A DNA stretch of 64,000 bases from Luteibacter sp. 9135 (GCF_000745005.1 NZ_JQNB01000001.1:744001-808000); one strand, 5' to 3'. Shown: positions 19,796 through 29,335, numbered from the stretch's first letter. Notes: generated from the letters alone by a model not told the origin. Numbers and translations are program-made.

Positions 19796-20839
19796 TCACG
19801 CGACCGGTGCGCGGTGCGGGAAGAGGTCGACCGGGTATTCGGCCTTCTGCTCACGGCCCATCAGGGTGCGCAGCCCCTGCTCGGGCGTGACCTCGCCATG
19901 GAGCACGGAGCGCACGGCCGCGGAGATCGGCAGGTCCAGCCCATGGAACCCCGCGAGGCGGGCGACCTCGTCGGCCGTTACTACACTTTCCACGACCTGG
20001 CCGATCTGGCGTATCGCCTCGGCCAGCGGGATACCCCGGCCCAGCGCGAGACCGAGACGGCGGTTGCGCGACAGATCACCTGTGCAGGTCAACACCAGGT
20101 CGCCCAGGCCGGCCAGACCCATCAGGGTTTCGGCCCGTGCGCCCAGGGCCACGCCGAGGCGAAGCATTTCGTTCATGCCGCGGGTGATCAGGCCCGCGCG
20201 AGCGTTGAGCCCCAGTTCCATGCCGTCGGCGACGCCCGTGGCCACGGCCAGCACGTTTTTCATCGCGCCACCGAGTTCCGCGCCCAGGATGTCGTTACCG
20301 GTGTAAGCCCGGAAATTGGGCGCATGCAGCAGCACGGCCAGTTCCTTGCCGAAAGCGTCATCCGTGGCATGCACGGTCACGGCGCTGGGCAGGCCAGCGG
20401 TGACCTCGCGCGCGAAGGACGGCCCCGTGACCACGGCGGCAGGTCGACCGGGCAGTTTCTCGCCGACCAGCTCGTGCAGGAAACGACCGGTGCCGGTTTC
20501 GAAGCCCTTGGTGGCCCACGAGATGCGCACGCCCGGCTCCAGCATCGGCACGATCTGGTCGAGCAGCGCGGCGAATGCGTGGCTGGGCACCACCAGCAGC
20601 ACGATGTCCGCCCCGCGCAGGACGCTGGTCAGGTCGGCGTCGTAGGTGAGTTCCGGCGGCAGATCCAGGTCGGGCAGGTAACGCACGTTGCGCCGCGAGG
20701 CGGCCATCGTCGCCAGCACATCGGCATCGCGCCCCCACAACCGGGTGGGGACGTCGTTGCGTGCCAGCAGCGCGGCTAACGCCGTGCCCCAGGAACCGGC
20801 GCCGAGGACGGCGACGGTGGGTCGGGAAGCGGCGTTCAT
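19796..20839 (-). CDS. gpsA: glycerol-3-phosphate dehydrogenase [NAD(P)+]
   Basis: A 347-residue cytosolic enzyme reducing dihydroxyacetone phosphate to sn-glycerol 3-phosphate, the backbone of phospholipids. The Rossmann motif [10 protein letters not shown] is at 13-22; [18 protein letters not shown], the catalytic-lysine segment [10 protein letters not shown] and [17 protein letters not shown] are all present. It starts 3 bp after the secB stop codon, the secB-gpsA order conserved in many proteobacteria. Its product feeds PlsB, encoded elsewhere in this window. Confidence 0.96.
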   Translation of the reverse strand: MNAASRPTVAVLGAGSWGTALAALLARNDVPTRLWGRDADVLATMAASRRNVRYLPDLDLPPELTYDADLTSVLRGADIVLLVVPSHAFAALLDQIVPMLEPGVRISWATKGFETGTGRFLHELVGEKLPGRPAAVVTGPSFAREVTAGLPSAVTVHATDDAFGKELAVLLHAPNFRAYTGNDILGAELGGAMKNVLAVATGVADGMELGLNARAGLITRGMNEMLRLGVALGARAETLMGLAGLGDLVLTCTGDLSRNRRLGLALGRGIPLAEAIRQIGQVVESVVTADEVARLAGFHGLDLPISAAVRSVLHGEVTPEQGLRTLMGREQKAEYPVDLFPHRAPVA

Positions 20840-20842
20840 CGC

Positions 20843-21334
20843 TCAGCTGTTGAGCGGATGGGCACCGGCGCCTTCGACCTGCTGGCGCTGCTGTTCGGCG
20901 TACAGGGCGTCGAAGTTGATCGGCTGGAGGAGGAACGGCGGGAAGCCACCTTCCTGGATCATGGCCGAGACCATCTGGCGCGCGTAAGGGAACAGCAGGT
21001 TCGGGCAATAGGAGCCCAGGATGCCGTCACGGTCTTCCGCGGTGAAGCCACCGATACCGAAGATGCCGGCCTGGTGGACTTCGGCCAGATAGGCGGTGCG
21101 CTCGCCCAGGTTGCAGGTGAGCGTGAGGCTGAGCACCACTTCGAACAGGTCGTTACCCAGGTCGACGGCCTTGTGGCCGAGGTTGAGCTGCACCTGCGGC
21201 TGCGTTTCCGTCTCGCCCATTTCCTGGAACACCTGCGGCGCGTTGGGCGCTTCGAAGGAGGCATCCTTGACGTAGATCTTTTGCAGCATGAGCTGCGGCT
21301 GGCCGGCCTGGCCGTTGACGGTGATGTCTGCCAT
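20843..21334 (-). CDS. secB: protein-export chaperone SecB
   Basis: A 163-residue cytosolic tetrameric chaperone that keeps preproteins unfolded and delivers them to SecA. The pattern LQKIYVKDASFEAPNAPQVF, the QAGIF segment, LGSYCPNLLFPYAR and GGFPPFLLQPINFDALY match SecB throughout, and the length is normal. It is the first gene of the secB-gpsA pair. Confidence 0.96.
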   Translation of the reverse strand: MADITVNGQAGQPQLMLQKIYVKDASFEAPNAPQVFQEMGETETQPQVQLNLGHKAVDLGNDLFEVVLSLTLTCNLGERTAYLAEVHQAGIFGIGGFTAEDRDGILGSYCPNLLFPYARQMVSAMIQEGGFPPFLLQPINFDALYAEQQRQQVEGAGAHPLNS

Positions 21335-21431
21335 TGCTTGAATCCTCGAAGGCGTCGTATGGGCGGGATACGTGCCGCTGGCACGAAAGCCGGGATTGTT
21401 TCACACAACCCGGCGCGCCGCACAGTCCGGC

Positions 21432-21638
21432 TTGCGTGGCGGGGTGGGATTCTGAGAGAATGCCCGGCTTCCCTATGCCGACCCGATACGTCGGGCACGT
21501 CCGTCATGTGATGCGGGCCTTGTCGAACGGGATGCTCCACCCCCTCCAGCCATCACATGGCGTCCCGCAACCCGGGCCGTGGCTGGGCCGTCGCCACCCT
21601 GGCCAAAGGGCGGTCCAACGAATCTAAAGGAGGTCATC
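21432..21638 (+). promoter_or_regulatory. predicted promoter and structured leader of rpmB-rpmG
   Basis: The 304-bp gap between secB and rpmB contains no convincing gene. It holds a weak sigma70-like promoter (TTGCGT, 18 bp, then TG-A-GAGAAT with an extended -10). The transcript leader of about 170 nt has a short hairpin (CCCGA-TACG-TCGGG, 21482-21495) and a perfect 9-bp inverted repeat (21505-21513 with 21551-21559). The leader ends with the very strong Shine-Dalgarno AAAGGAGGT at 21626-21634. A structured leader would suit ribosomal-protein regulation, but this is inference. Confidence 0.35.
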
Positions 21639-21875
21639 ATGGCCCGTAGATGCCAAGTCACCAACAAGGGCGTGCAGAGCGGCAACAACGTCTCGCACGC
21701 AAACAACAAGACCCGCCGCCGCTGGCTGCCGAACCTGCACGAGCGCCGCTTCTGGGTCGCGAGCGAGAACCGTTGGGTGAAGCTTCGCGTTTCCAACCAC
21801 GCGCTGCGCACCATCGACAAGAACGGCATCGAAGCCGTGCTGGCCGACCTCCGTTCCCGCGGCGAAAAGATCTAA
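21639..21875 (+). CDS. rpmB: 50S ribosomal protein L28
   Basis: A 78-residue basic protein, [20 protein letters not shown] onward, with the conserved [14 protein letters not shown] and [13 protein letters not shown] segments. It binds 23S rRNA and is needed for large-subunit assembly. The ATG at 21639 is fixed by the near-perfect AAAGGAGGT ribosome-binding site five bases upstream. The next gene, rpmG, follows after 11 bp, the standard rpmB-rpmG operon. Confidence 0.97.
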   Translation: MARRCQVTNKGVQSGNNVSHANNKTRRRWLPNLHERRFWVASENRWVKLRVSNHALRTIDKNGIEAVLADLRSRGEKI

Positions 21876-21886
21876 GGAGATCAACC

Positions 21887-22051
21887 ATGGCAAGCAAGCG
21901 CGATAAGCACCGCCTGATTTCCACCGCGGGCACCGGTCACTTCTACACGACCACGAAGAACAAGAAGAACACCCCCGAAAAGATGGTGTTCATGAAGTAC
22001 GATCCTGTCGTCCGCAAGCATGTGGAATACAAGGAAGGCAAGATTAAATAA
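21887..22051 (+). CDS. rpmG: 50S ribosomal protein L33
   Basis: A 54-residue basic protein, [20 protein letters not shown] onward, with [12 protein letters not shown] and [14 protein letters not shown]. It is the cysteine-free (C-minus) form that does not need zinc. An AAGGAG ribosome-binding site lies in the 11-bp spacer after rpmB, and an intrinsic terminator follows. Confidence 0.97.
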   Translation: MASKRDKHRLISTAGTGHFYTTTKNKKNTPEKMVFMKYDPVVRKHVEYKEGKIK

Positions 22052-22077
22052 GCGCCTGGCGCTTTTCGATCTTCCTG

Positions 22078-22106
22078 AAAAACCCGCCGCGAGGCGGGTT
22101 TTTTTT
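22078..22106 (+). terminator. intrinsic terminator of rpmB-rpmG
   Basis: A perfect 8-bp stem (AACCCGCC with GGCGGGTT) around a GCGA tetraloop, preceded by an A-run and followed by eight T residues. It lies about 30 bp after rpmG. Confidence 0.92.
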
Positions 22107-22219
22107 GGCTCGTCGTTCCTGGCCGGGAACGAGTCGCGGTCAGTGAAGAAAAAAGGGTTCTTCACGAATGACCCGGGCCCGTCCCGACGCCTCCTCCCCG
22201 CTAACGCGCGAAGAACCGT

Positions 22220-22250
22220 AAAAAAGGCCCGCCAGTGATGGCGAGCCTTT
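22220..22250 (-). terminator. intrinsic terminator of the desaturase gene
   Basis: On the minus strand, a 9-bp stem (GGCTCGCCA with TGGCGGGCC, one G-T pair) around TCAC is followed by six T residues. It lies 25-55 bp downstream of the desaturase stop codon. Confidence 0.85.
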
Positions 22251-22274
22251 CCAATAACCGCTGACCGTTTGCGC

Positions 22275-23468
22275 TTACGCGCCCACCGCCGAATAGCCCT
22301 TGAGGCGCTGGGCAAACTGCTGCAGCGAGCGGATGCCGCTTTCCTCGGCCTCGGCGATCCACTGCTGCAACGACTTCAGGGCCTTGTCGCCACCGCGCTC
22401 TTCCATCAACGCCACCAGCCGGGCGCGGAACTCGCAGACCGTAGTCAGCGCGGGGCGGTTGGCCAGCGCCGCCTGCATGCGCTCGCGCGCATCGTGGTCG
22501 AGCCAGCGCCCACCATCGGCCAGTGCCCGACGCACGCGACGCGGCACGGCCTTCAGGCTGTCGCCGGCCTGGGTCATTTCCTCGCGCATGGTCGGCAGGA
22601 TGACGTTGCGGTAGTAGTCGGTGGTGGCCTGGAAGCGCAGCGCCAGCACGCCCTTGAGCGTCTCCGAATCCGGCAGGTGCACATTCGGACGGATGTTCAG
22701 GGTGGGTGCCACGCGCAGCACCTTGGCGAGGCGGAAGAAACGCAGGCTGCAGATCACCGCCCAGCCGATGTCGAACTCCCACTTGCGCAGGGCGAACTTG
22801 GCCGAACTGGGGAACGCGTGGTGGTTGTTGTGCAGTTCTTCACCGCCGATCCAGAAGCCCCACGGCGATATGTTGGTCGCAGTGTCGGAGCTTTCGAAGT
22901 TGCGGTAACCCCACCAGTGGCCGATGCCGTTGACGAAACCGGCAGCCCAGAACGGAATCCAGGCCATCTGCACGGCCCAGATGGCCATGCCGATCACGCC
23001 GAACAGCGCCACGTCGATGAAGGCCATCAGGACCGGGCCCCAGTAGGGGTGCGCGCCGAACAGCTTGCGCTCGAACCAGTCATCCGGCGTGCCGCGACCG
23101 TACTTCTCCATGTCGGCCTTGTTGTAGCTGGCCTCGCGATAGAGCGATACGCCGTCGAGGAACACCTTTTTGATGCCGAAGACCTGCGGGCTGTGCGGAT
23201 CTTCCTCGGTCTCGACCTTGGCGTGGTGCTTGCGATGAATGGCGACCCATTCCTTCACCACCATGCCCGTGGTGAGCCAGCCCCAGAAGCGGAAGAAGCC
23301 GTTGAGGGTCCAATGGAAATCCACGCCGCGGTGCGTAGCGCTGCGGTGGTAATACAGCGTCACCGTGAAGATGGTGAGCTGGGTGACCACGAGGACATAG
23401 ATGACTATCTCGCCCCAGCTGGCGCGAGTGAGGCCGTTGGCCAGGAAATCGAGCAGGGTGTCGAACAT
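22275..23468 (-). CDS. acyl-CoA/fatty-acid delta-9-type desaturase
   Basis: A 397-residue integral-membrane di-iron desaturase that inserts a cis double bond into acyl chains. All three histidine boxes are present: HRSATH (41-46), HRKHH (78-82) and HNNHH (213-217), with GHWWGYRNF before the third. Hydrophobic segments lie at about 20-40, 60-75 and 145-180. The ATG at 23468 (MFDTLLDFLANGL) is preferred because upstream in-frame sequence is not family-like. A helical, basic C-terminal extension of about 100 residues follows the catalytic region. Its role in membrane fluidity is inferred from the family; the regioselectivity is not provable from sequence. Confidence 0.9.
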   Translation of the reverse strand: MFDTLLDFLANGLTRASWGEIVIYVLVVTQLTIFTVTLYYHRSATHRGVDFHWTLNGFFRFWGWLTTGMVVKEWVAIHRKHHAKVETEEDPHSPQVFGIKKVFLDGVSLYREASYNKADMEKYGRGTPDDWFERKLFGAHPYWGPVLMAFIDVALFGVIGMAIWAVQMAWIPFWAAGFVNGIGHWWGYRNFESSDTATNISPWGFWIGGEELHNNHHAFPSSAKFALRKWEFDIGWAVICSLRFFRLAKVLRVAPTLNIRPNVHLPDSETLKGVLALRFQATTDYYRNVILPTMREEMTQAGDSLKAVPRRVRRALADGGRWLDHDARERMQAALANRPALTTVCEFRARLVALMEERGGDKALKSLQQWIAEAEESGIRSLQQFAQRLKGYSAVGA

Positions 23469-23703
23469 CAGGTCGGTACCGCGCGGGGAGTGAAGGTGTC
23501 GTACAGGTGCCAGTCTAGCGAGCCAATCCCATACCCACCAGCCTGGAAAATGGCCAGATGTGAAGCCGGCTGTTGTGATTTCCAGACCCCATTCCGCACA
23601 ATCGCGGGATGACAGATCCCTTACACGTTCAGCATGGTCGATCCGTGGCGGCATTTTGTGCGCACGATGCCCGCCGTTGCGCGTCATTCGTGCTCACGGC
23701 GCC

Positions 23704-24435
23704 ATGACTGCGCCCCCTTTGCTGAACGTGTCGCGGGTGTCGCGTCGCCGTGCGGGGAGACAAGCGGTCGAGGACGTGTCGTTCAGCCTGAACCGGGGCG
23801 AAGTCCTGGGCCTGCTGGGCGTGAACGGAGCAGGCAAGTCGACCACCCTCGCCATGCTCGCGGGCGCCCTCCGGCCGGAAGGTGGCCGGATCGACATCGA
23901 CGGCAAGGACTTCATCGCGCAGCCCTCCTTGGCCCGGAAAAAGCTCGGCTGGCTACCCGAGAGTGCACCGCTGTGGCCCGAGTTGTCCGTAGACGAACAC
24001 CTGCTGGCGTTTTCGCGCCTTCGCGGCGCCGCACGCAAGGACGCGAGAACGGCCACCGACGCCATCATCGCCCGGCTCCAGCTGGGCGACCTCCGCCGGC
24101 GTCTTGCCGGCGTGCTGTCACAGGGCCAGCGACAGCGCCTCGGGTTGGCCTGTGCCCTGGTCCACCAGCCCGCGCTCGTGATCCTGGACGAACCGGCCAA
24201 CGCGCTTGACCCGGTCCAGGTCGCCGAACTGCGTGGACTGATCCGGGAACGCGCCGCGGCGGGCGCCGCGGTGATCCTGTCCACCCACGTGCTGGGCGAA
24301 GTGGTGGCCGTCTGTGATCGGGTGGCGATCCTCCACGAGGGGCGGCTCCGGCACGACGCTCCCCTGCATGACGCCGACGGCCGTGGCGATGTCGAAGCCG
24401 TGTTTTTCGGTATCGCCACGGGAGGCCACGCGTGA
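23704..24435 (+). CDS. ABC transporter ATP-binding protein (Gld-like cassette, GldA-type)
   Basis: A 243-residue ABC-2 type ATPase. Walker A is GVNGAGKST; the signature is the degenerate LSQGQRQR; Walker B is LVILDEP, followed by ANALDP and the STH switch. It resembles GldA/NosF/CcmA-type ATPases. The next gene starts at a GTG overlapping this stop codon (GTGA). With the permease, the GldG-like protein and the DUF4340-like protein behind it, it forms a four-gene ABC export or secretion cassette found widely outside gliding bacteria. The substrate is unknown. Confidence 0.85.
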   Translation: MTAPPLLNVSRVSRRRAGRQAVEDVSFSLNRGEVLGLLGVNGAGKSTTLAMLAGALRPEGGRIDIDGKDFIAQPSLARKKLGWLPESAPLWPELSVDEHLLAFSRLRGAARKDARTATDAIIARLQLGDLRRRLAGVLSQGQRQRLGLACALVHQPALVILDEPANALDPVQVAELRGLIRERAAAGAAVILSTHVLGEVVAVCDRVAILHEGRLRHDAPLHDADGRGDVEAVFFGIATGGHA

Positions 24436-25187
24436 CCGTCGCCGCTGTCGCTCGCCTGGAATGGCGCCGCCTCCTCGTTCGCCCGCTGGCCTGGGCGCTT
24501 GCCGCACTCACCATCGCCTGGCTGACCTGGACATTCGTGCTCGGCCTGGGCCAGTTCCTCGGCGCCCAGGTGAAGCTGGCCGGCAGCGCCGACGCGCCGG
24601 GATTCACCGATCTGGTCGCCATCCCGCTGCTGGCGGAACTGGCCAAACTCGCCTTCCTCGTGGTGCCGCTGATGACCATGACGCAGCTGGCCGGCGAGCG
24701 CCGTGCCGGCACCCTGGCACTATTGGCATCGACCGGCCTGTCGCCGACACGCATCGTGCTGGGCAAGTACATCGCGGTGCTGGGCTGGCTCGCCCTGTGG
24801 CTGGCGGCCACGGTGGCCATGCCTCTCTGCGTGGGCGCCGCCTCCACCGCAGACTGGGGCAAGCTCGCCGCGGCCACGCTGGGCACGGGCCTGTTCCTCG
24901 CGACGCTGGCGGCCATCGGCCTTGCCTGCTCGGCCGCCACGGCGTTCCCGGCGATCGCGGCGGCCATGTCACTCATCGTCACGCTGGCGCTCTGGACCAT
25001 CGACCGCGGCGCGCAGGCGGCCGGCGTAAGCGGGGGCTTCCTCGAATGGCTGGCCATGGCGACCCACCTGCAGCACCTGATCCGCGGGCTGGTGATGTCG
25101 TCCGACCTGGCCTGGTTCGCGCTGGCGATCGCCCTGTCGCTGACACTCGCCATCCGCCGCCTCGGCGCCGACCGGGAGCGCCAGTGA
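24432..25187 (+). CDS. ABC-2 type permease (GldF-like)
   Basis: A 251-residue protein starting at GTG, translationally coupled to the ATPase. About six hydrophobic helices are visible (about 17-38, 56-76, 105-130, 145-165, 170-190, 225-240). The LVVPLMTMTQLAGERRAGTL stretch, with ERRAGTLALLAST, is the conserved cytoplasmic loop of ABC-2 permeases. It is the membrane partner of the preceding ATPase. Its stop overlaps the start of the GldG-like gene (TGATG). Confidence 0.85.
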   Translation: MTVAAVARLEWRRLLVRPLAWALAALTIAWLTWTFVLGLGQFLGAQVKLAGSADAPGFTDLVAIPLLAELAKLAFLVVPLMTMTQLAGERRAGTLALLASTGLSPTRIVLGKYIAVLGWLALWLAATVAMPLCVGAASTADWGKLAAATLGTGLFLATLAAIGLACSAATAFPAIAAAMSLIVTLALWTIDRGAQAAGVSGGFLEWLAMATHLQHLIRGLVMSSDLAWFALAIALSLTLAIRRLGADRERQ

Positions 25188-26533
25188 TGCGCCGCCTCGA
25201 TCGCTGGCTGGTGCTGCTGGGCCTGCTGGTGGCGACCGGCTGCCTCGGTTTCCTCAGCTCGCGTCATGTGTGGACGGCGGACTGGACACGCGGTGGCCGC
25301 GCCAGCCTGGCACCGGAAAGCGTGGCCGTGCTGGACGCGCTCCACGGCCCGGTCGAGGTGATCGGTTACCTCTCGCCGACCGGCCCGCTGCGCGAGCAGA
25401 TCGCCGCCGTGCTCGAGCGTTACACGCGCCAGAAGAAAGACCTGCACCTGTCCTTCGTCGATCCCGACCTCGATCCGGCGGCATCACGCCAGCTGGGCAT
25501 CGCCGGCGACGGCGCCTTGCTGGTGCGCTACCAGGGCCGCGAGCAACGCGTGGAAAGCCCGATCAACGAGCGCAACCTGTCCAACGCGCTGGAACGCCTG
25601 GCGCGCGGGGGCGAGCGGGTGGTCGCCTTCGTCACCGGCGATGGCGAGCGACAGGCCGATGGCCACGCCAATGCGGATCTCGGCACCTTCATGGGCCAGA
25701 TCGAACGCCGCGGCATCCGTGCCGTGCCACTCAACTTCAGCCAGACACGCGGCGTTCCCGAGCACACCGACCTGGTCGTGCTCGCCAGCCCCGGCGCGCC
25801 CTTGCCGGCGGCGAGCGTCGCCGCGCTGGTGGACTACCTGCGCGACGGCGGCAACCTCTTGTGGCTGACCGAGCCGGGCAACGACGACCTGGGCACCGGT
25901 CCGCTCGCCGACGCGCTCGGCGTGCGGGTGCTGCCCGGCGTGCTGGTGGATGGCCAGGGCAGCACCCTGAATGTCGCCGACCCCCGCCTGGTCGTCGTGG
26001 GGGACTACCCCTTCCACGCCATCACCCGGGGATTCCACGAAAGTGCCCTGTTTCCGCAGGTGTCGGCGCTGGCGCAGGTGTCCGATCACGACTGGGCCGT
26101 GGTGCCGTTCCTGCGCTCGGGCGAGCGCAGCTGGACCGCCTTCGGCGGCATCGACAACGCGCATGCCTCCACCGTGGCGTTCCATCCCGAGGCCGGTGAA
26201 CTGAAGGGGCCGCTGGATTTCGGCTTCGCGCTCAACCGCCTGTCGCCGCGCCCCGATCGCAACGAACAGCGCGCGGTCGTGATCGGCGATGGCGACTTCC
26301 TTTCCAACACGTACATCGGCAACGGCGGCAACCGGGCCCTTGGAGAGCGCGTGCTCGACTGGCTGCTAGGCGACGACGTGCTGGTGAACCTGCCGGCGCG
26401 CGGCGCGCCCGACCGCATCATCGCGTTGTCGCAGGACGGGCTCAATGCGCTCACCTTCGGCTTCCTCGTCGCCCTGCCCCTCCTGCTGCTGGGCACCGGC
26501 GTGGGCATCGCGTGGCGACGCCGGAGGCGCTGA
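25187..26533 (+). CDS. GldG-like ABC-type transport auxiliary protein
   Basis: A 448-residue protein with one N-terminal membrane helix (about 7-24), a large soluble region and one C-terminal helix (about 420-440) ended by RRRRR. The soluble part has LSPTGPLREQ, the VERYTRQKK-like segment ERYTRQKKDLHLSFVDPD, VAFVTGDGER, LVVLASPGAPLP and LLWLTEPG. These are typical of GldG/DUF4350-like extracytoplasmic domains related to class I glutamine-amidotransferase folds. It overlaps the permease gene by one base. The family is linked to ABC-2 exporters, but its activity is unproven. Confidence 0.8.
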   Translation: MRRLDRWLVLLGLLVATGCLGFLSSRHVWTADWTRGGRASLAPESVAVLDALHGPVEVIGYLSPTGPLREQIAAVLERYTRQKKDLHLSFVDPDLDPAASRQLGIAGDGALLVRYQGREQRVESPINERNLSNALERLARGGERVVAFVTGDGERQADGHANADLGTFMGQIERRGIRAVPLNFSQTRGVPEHTDLVVLASPGAPLPAASVAALVDYLRDGGNLLWLTEPGNDDLGTGPLADALGVRVLPGVLVDGQGSTLNVADPRLVVVGDYPFHAITRGFHESALFPQVSALAQVSDHDWAVVPFLRSGERSWTAFGGIDNAHASTVAFHPEAGELKGPLDFGFALNRLSPRPDRNEQRAVVIGDGDFLSNTYIGNGGNRALGERVLDWLLGDDVLVNLPARGAPDRIIALSQDGLNALTFGFLVALPLLLLGTGVGIAWRRRRR

Positions 26534-26534
26534 C

Positions 26535-27029
26535 ATGCGAAGCCGGCTGATCGGACTGCTGGTGCTGACGTTGCTGGTCGGTGCCGTGGCGTGGCAATGG
26601 CACGTGGACGAAAGCGATGCCCGCGCGCATACGCTGACGCCGCTCGACCCGGAAGCGATCACGCGTATCGAGGTCGCGTTCAAGGGCAGCACCCCGCAGC
26701 GCTTCGAGCGGCGCGACGGGCGCTGGATCGCCGAGGGCAACGGTAGCGTGGTCGACCAGGGCCGGCTGGATGACCTGGCCGCGCTCGCGGCCACACCGGT
26801 GTCCGACTGGAAACCGTCCGCGGCGTTCGACCCGGCGAAGATCGGCCTGGCGCCGCCGATCGCCGTGCTGGCGCTCGACGATGTGCGCATCGACTTCGGC
26901 GACTTGGCCGCGCTCGGCAGGCAACGCTACGCGAGGGTGGGGAATCGCATCGCCTTCGTGCCCGCGCAGGCGCTACCGCGGGCCGAGCGAACCGCCGCCC
27001 TGCCGACGCGCGCCGGCGCGCCGCCCTGA
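26535..27029 (+). CDS. DUF4340-like protein of the Gld-type cassette
   Basis: A 164-residue protein with an N-terminal anchor (MRSRLIGLLVLTLLVGAVAW) and a periplasmic domain containing ITRIEVAFKG, RFERRDGRWIAEGNG and LDDLAALAATPV. This pattern fits DUF4340 proteins, which commonly follow GldG. It starts one base after the GldG-like stop codon. It is shorter than many DUF4340 proteins (300 or more residues), so it may be a minimal version. Function unknown. Confidence 0.7.
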   Translation: MRSRLIGLLVLTLLVGAVAWQWHVDESDARAHTLTPLDPEAITRIEVAFKGSTPQRFERRDGRWIAEGNGSVVDQGRLDDLAALAATPVSDWKPSAAFDPAKIGLAPPIAVLALDDVRIDFGDLAALGRQRYARVGNRIAFVPAQALPRAERTAALPTRAGAPP

Positions 27030-27098
27030 ACCCCCTGCCCTGATTCCCAGGGCTCCGTGGTAGTTGCCAGCCGCCGCGACAGGCCCCATCTTCCGCGC

Positions 27099-27911
27099 AT
27101 GCCCGAACTGCCCGAAGTCGAAACCACCCGCCGCGGGATCGCGCCGCACCTGGAAGGACGCCGCGTCACCGGCGTGGTGCTTCGTCGGCCGGACCTGCGC
27201 TGGCCCATTCCGCCGGAGATCACTTCGCACTTGCCCGGGCAGGTGATCGAGGCGGTGGAGCGTCGCGCCAAGTACCTGCTGCTGCGAACGCAGGCGGGCA
27301 CGGCCCTGCTCCACCTGGGCATGTCCGGTATGTTGCGCGTGCTGCCGCGGGACACGCCGCCGGGCAAGCACGACCACGTGGACATCGTGCTGGAAACCGA
27401 CCAGGCGCTGCGCCTGACCGACCCGCGCCGGTTCGGCGCACTGCTGTGGCAGATGCCGGGGGAAACCCATGCCCTGCTGGATGGCATCGGGCCGGAGCCG
27501 CTGACCGACGCCTTCGACGGTGACGTGCTGTGGCGCCTGGCACAGGGACGCAGCGCGGCGGTCAAGACCTTCATCATGGACAACGCCATCGTGGTCGGCG
27601 TGGGCAACATCTACGCCAGCGAGGCGCTGTTTGCCGCGGGGATCGATCCCCGCCGCGCGGCGGGCAAGGTGTCGCGGCAGCGCTATGCCCGGCTCGCCGC
27701 CGAGATCAAGCGCATCCTGGCGTACGCGATTTCCCGGGGCGGCACCACGCTGCGCGATTTCCTCGCGCCCGACGGGGCACCCGGGTATTTCTTCCAGGAG
27801 CTTTTCGTCTACGGCCGGGGCGGCGAGCCGTGCAAGCAGTGTGGCTCGCCGATCCGGGTCGTCACGCTCGGGCAGCGTGCTTCTTGCTACTGCCCGTCCT
27901 GCCAGGCCTGA
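27099..27911 (+). CDS. mutM: formamidopyrimidine-DNA glycosylase (Fpg/MutM)
   Basis: A 270-residue base-excision-repair enzyme removing 8-oxoguanine and formamidopyrimidines. The mature N-terminus [12 protein letters not shown] carries the catalytic proline and glutamate. RRAKYLLL holds the conserved lysine; [18 protein letters not shown] is the helix-two-turn-helix. A C-terminal zinc finger (CxxC at CKQC and CPSC) closes the protein. The ATG at 27099 is fixed by the need for Pro as residue 2. It is convergent with, and abuts, the next gene. Confidence 0.96.
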   Translation: MPELPEVETTRRGIAPHLEGRRVTGVVLRRPDLRWPIPPEITSHLPGQVIEAVERRAKYLLLRTQAGTALLHLGMSGMLRVLPRDTPPGKHDHVDIVLETDQALRLTDPRRFGALLWQMPGETHALLDGIGPEPLTDAFDGDVLWRLAQGRSAAVKTFIMDNAIVVGVGNIYASEALFAAGIDPRRAAGKVSRQRYARLAAEIKRILAYAISRGGTTLRDFLAPDGAPGYFFQELFVYGRGGEPCKQCGSPIRVVTLGQRASCYCPSCQA

Positions 27912-28685
27912 TCAATCCGGCCAGCGCATCGCCGCGTGCGAGTTGTTGAACAGCGGGTCGGTCTCGTCGCCTGAAAGGGCCACGGTCAGTCCACCCGCTA
28001 CGCCGTCCACCTCGACCGTCTGCCCTTCCTCGAAATGCGCCCCGAGGGCGCCCAGGTCGACGAAGCGCTCCGCCAGCGCACCCGCGCGGTCGATCTCGCG
28101 GTCGGGCACGTTGGTCAGGCTGATGTCCGGACGCCCGAACTTGCGCATGCCACGCGTGCGGATCCAGGAGCGGCCCTTGGCCTCTTCCGGGCTGCACAGG
28201 ATCAGCACGTGGTGGCGCGTGGGTGCGCCACCCTTGATCAGGTAGTGCTCACGCCAGCTCGCAGCATCGAACAGGCTGAGGATCTGCGGATCGACCACCG
28301 CCTTGCCGCCGATGTCCGTCAGGGCCGCCACGACGCCGAGCGTGTCACGCAGGTAATCCAGGGCCTCGCGGTCGGCAAAGCGCCCACGGATGGCCACGAC
28401 ATGCGGCGCGGCCTTGGCTGCCGCGAAAGCCTCCGGGCTATCCTCGCGCAGCAGTTCGCCCAGCGCGCCCGCCAGGGGATAGCCTTCCCACTTGGACAGC
28501 ACGGCGTTCTGGAAGCGTTGCAGCTCCACACCGTCGGGCAGGCCCGGGCTACCGTAGCGTGCCGCGGGGATGGCCAGGTCTTCCGGAAAGGCGCCGAAGA
28601 CGAAAAAGAGCAGCACGGCCTCTTCATCGCTGGGCTGCCAGTGGGGACGCGGCCATGAGGGGGCGGCAGTAATCGTTTCGGTCAC
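27912..28685 (-). CDS. unrecognised conserved-looking protein
   Basis: A 257-residue soluble, acidic protein ([20 protein letters not shown] onward). No signal peptide, membrane helix or motif I recognise is present. It has alternating hydrophobic segments ([61 protein letters not shown]) suggesting an alpha/beta fold. Its ATG overlaps the tdk stop codon (ATGA), so the two are co-transcribed. Coupling to thymidine kinase does not by itself indicate a nucleotide role. I assign no function. Confidence 0.7.
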   Translation of the reverse strand: MTETITAAPSWPRPHWQPSDEEAVLLFFVFGAFPEDLAIPAARYGSPGLPDGVELQRFQNAVLSKWEGYPLAGALGELLREDSPEAFAAAKAAPHVVAIRGRFADREALDYLRDTLGVVAALTDIGGKAVVDPQILSLFDAASWREHYLIKGGAPTRHHVLILCSPEEAKGRSWIRTRGMRKFGRPDISLTNVPDREIDRAGALAERFVDLGALGAHFEEGQTVEVDGVAGGLTVALSGDETDPLFNNSHAAMRWPD

Positions 28686-29335
28686 GCGGGCTGTCCTTCG
28701 TCGGAATCGGTTTCGCCGAGCGGCAGCACGGATTGCTGCAACTCGATACGGCCATCGCCCGCGGTGACGCTCTTGAACTCCGCGCGGCTGACCGAGACAT
28801 AGCGGTCGTTGCCGCCGATCTCAACCTGCGGGCCCTGGGTCACCGCCCGGCCATGCTCATCCACACGAACCACCATCGTGGCCTTCCTGCCCGAATGGCA
28901 GATCGTCTTGATCTCTTCCAGGTTGTCCGCCCAGGCCAGCAGGTAGCGGCTGCCCTCGAACAGTTCGCCGCGGAAATCGGTGCGCAGGCCGTAGGCCAGC
29001 ACCGGAATCCCCAGCCGGTCCACCACGTCGGACAGCTGCCAGACCTGGGCCTTGCTCATGAACTGCGCCTCGTCCACCAGCACGCAGTGCAGCGGACCGC
29101 GGCGGGCGATATCCCGCTCCACGATGGCCAGGATGTCCTCGTCACCGGCGAAGCGCAGCGCGCGGGCCTGCAGGCCGATGCGCGACGCCACCACGCCTTC
29201 GCCGTAGCGGTTGTCCAGCGCCGGGGTGAGGATCAGCGTGCGCATGCCGCGCTCGTGGTAGTTGTGCGCGCTCTGCAGCAGCGTGGTGGTCTTGCCGGCA
29301 TTCATTGCCGAATAGTAGAAATACAGCTTGGCCAT
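28682..29335 (-). CDS. tdk: thymidine kinase, type II
   Basis: A 217-residue salvage enzyme phosphorylating thymidine to dTMP. The P-loop SAMNAGKTT lies near residue 10; VDEAQF holds the catalytic carboxylate; [15 protein letters not shown] and [10 protein letters not shown] match type II kinases. The start [17 protein letters not shown] is family-typical. Most of the zinc-binding cysteines of the E. coli type enzyme are replaced: the first pair reads ICHS, and the second starts VSVSR where a cysteine is usual. The zinc site is therefore probably lost. Confidence 0.92.
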   Translation of the reverse strand: MAKLYFYYSAMNAGKTTTLLQSAHNYHERGMRTLILTPALDNRYGEGVVASRIGLQARALRFAGDEDILAIVERDIARRGPLHCVLVDEAQFMSKAQVWQLSDVVDRLGIPVLAYGLRTDFRGELFEGSRYLLAWADNLEEIKTICHSGRKATMVVRVDEHGRAVTQGPQVEIGGNDRYVSVSRAEFKSVTAGDGRIELQQSVLPLGETDSDEGQPA

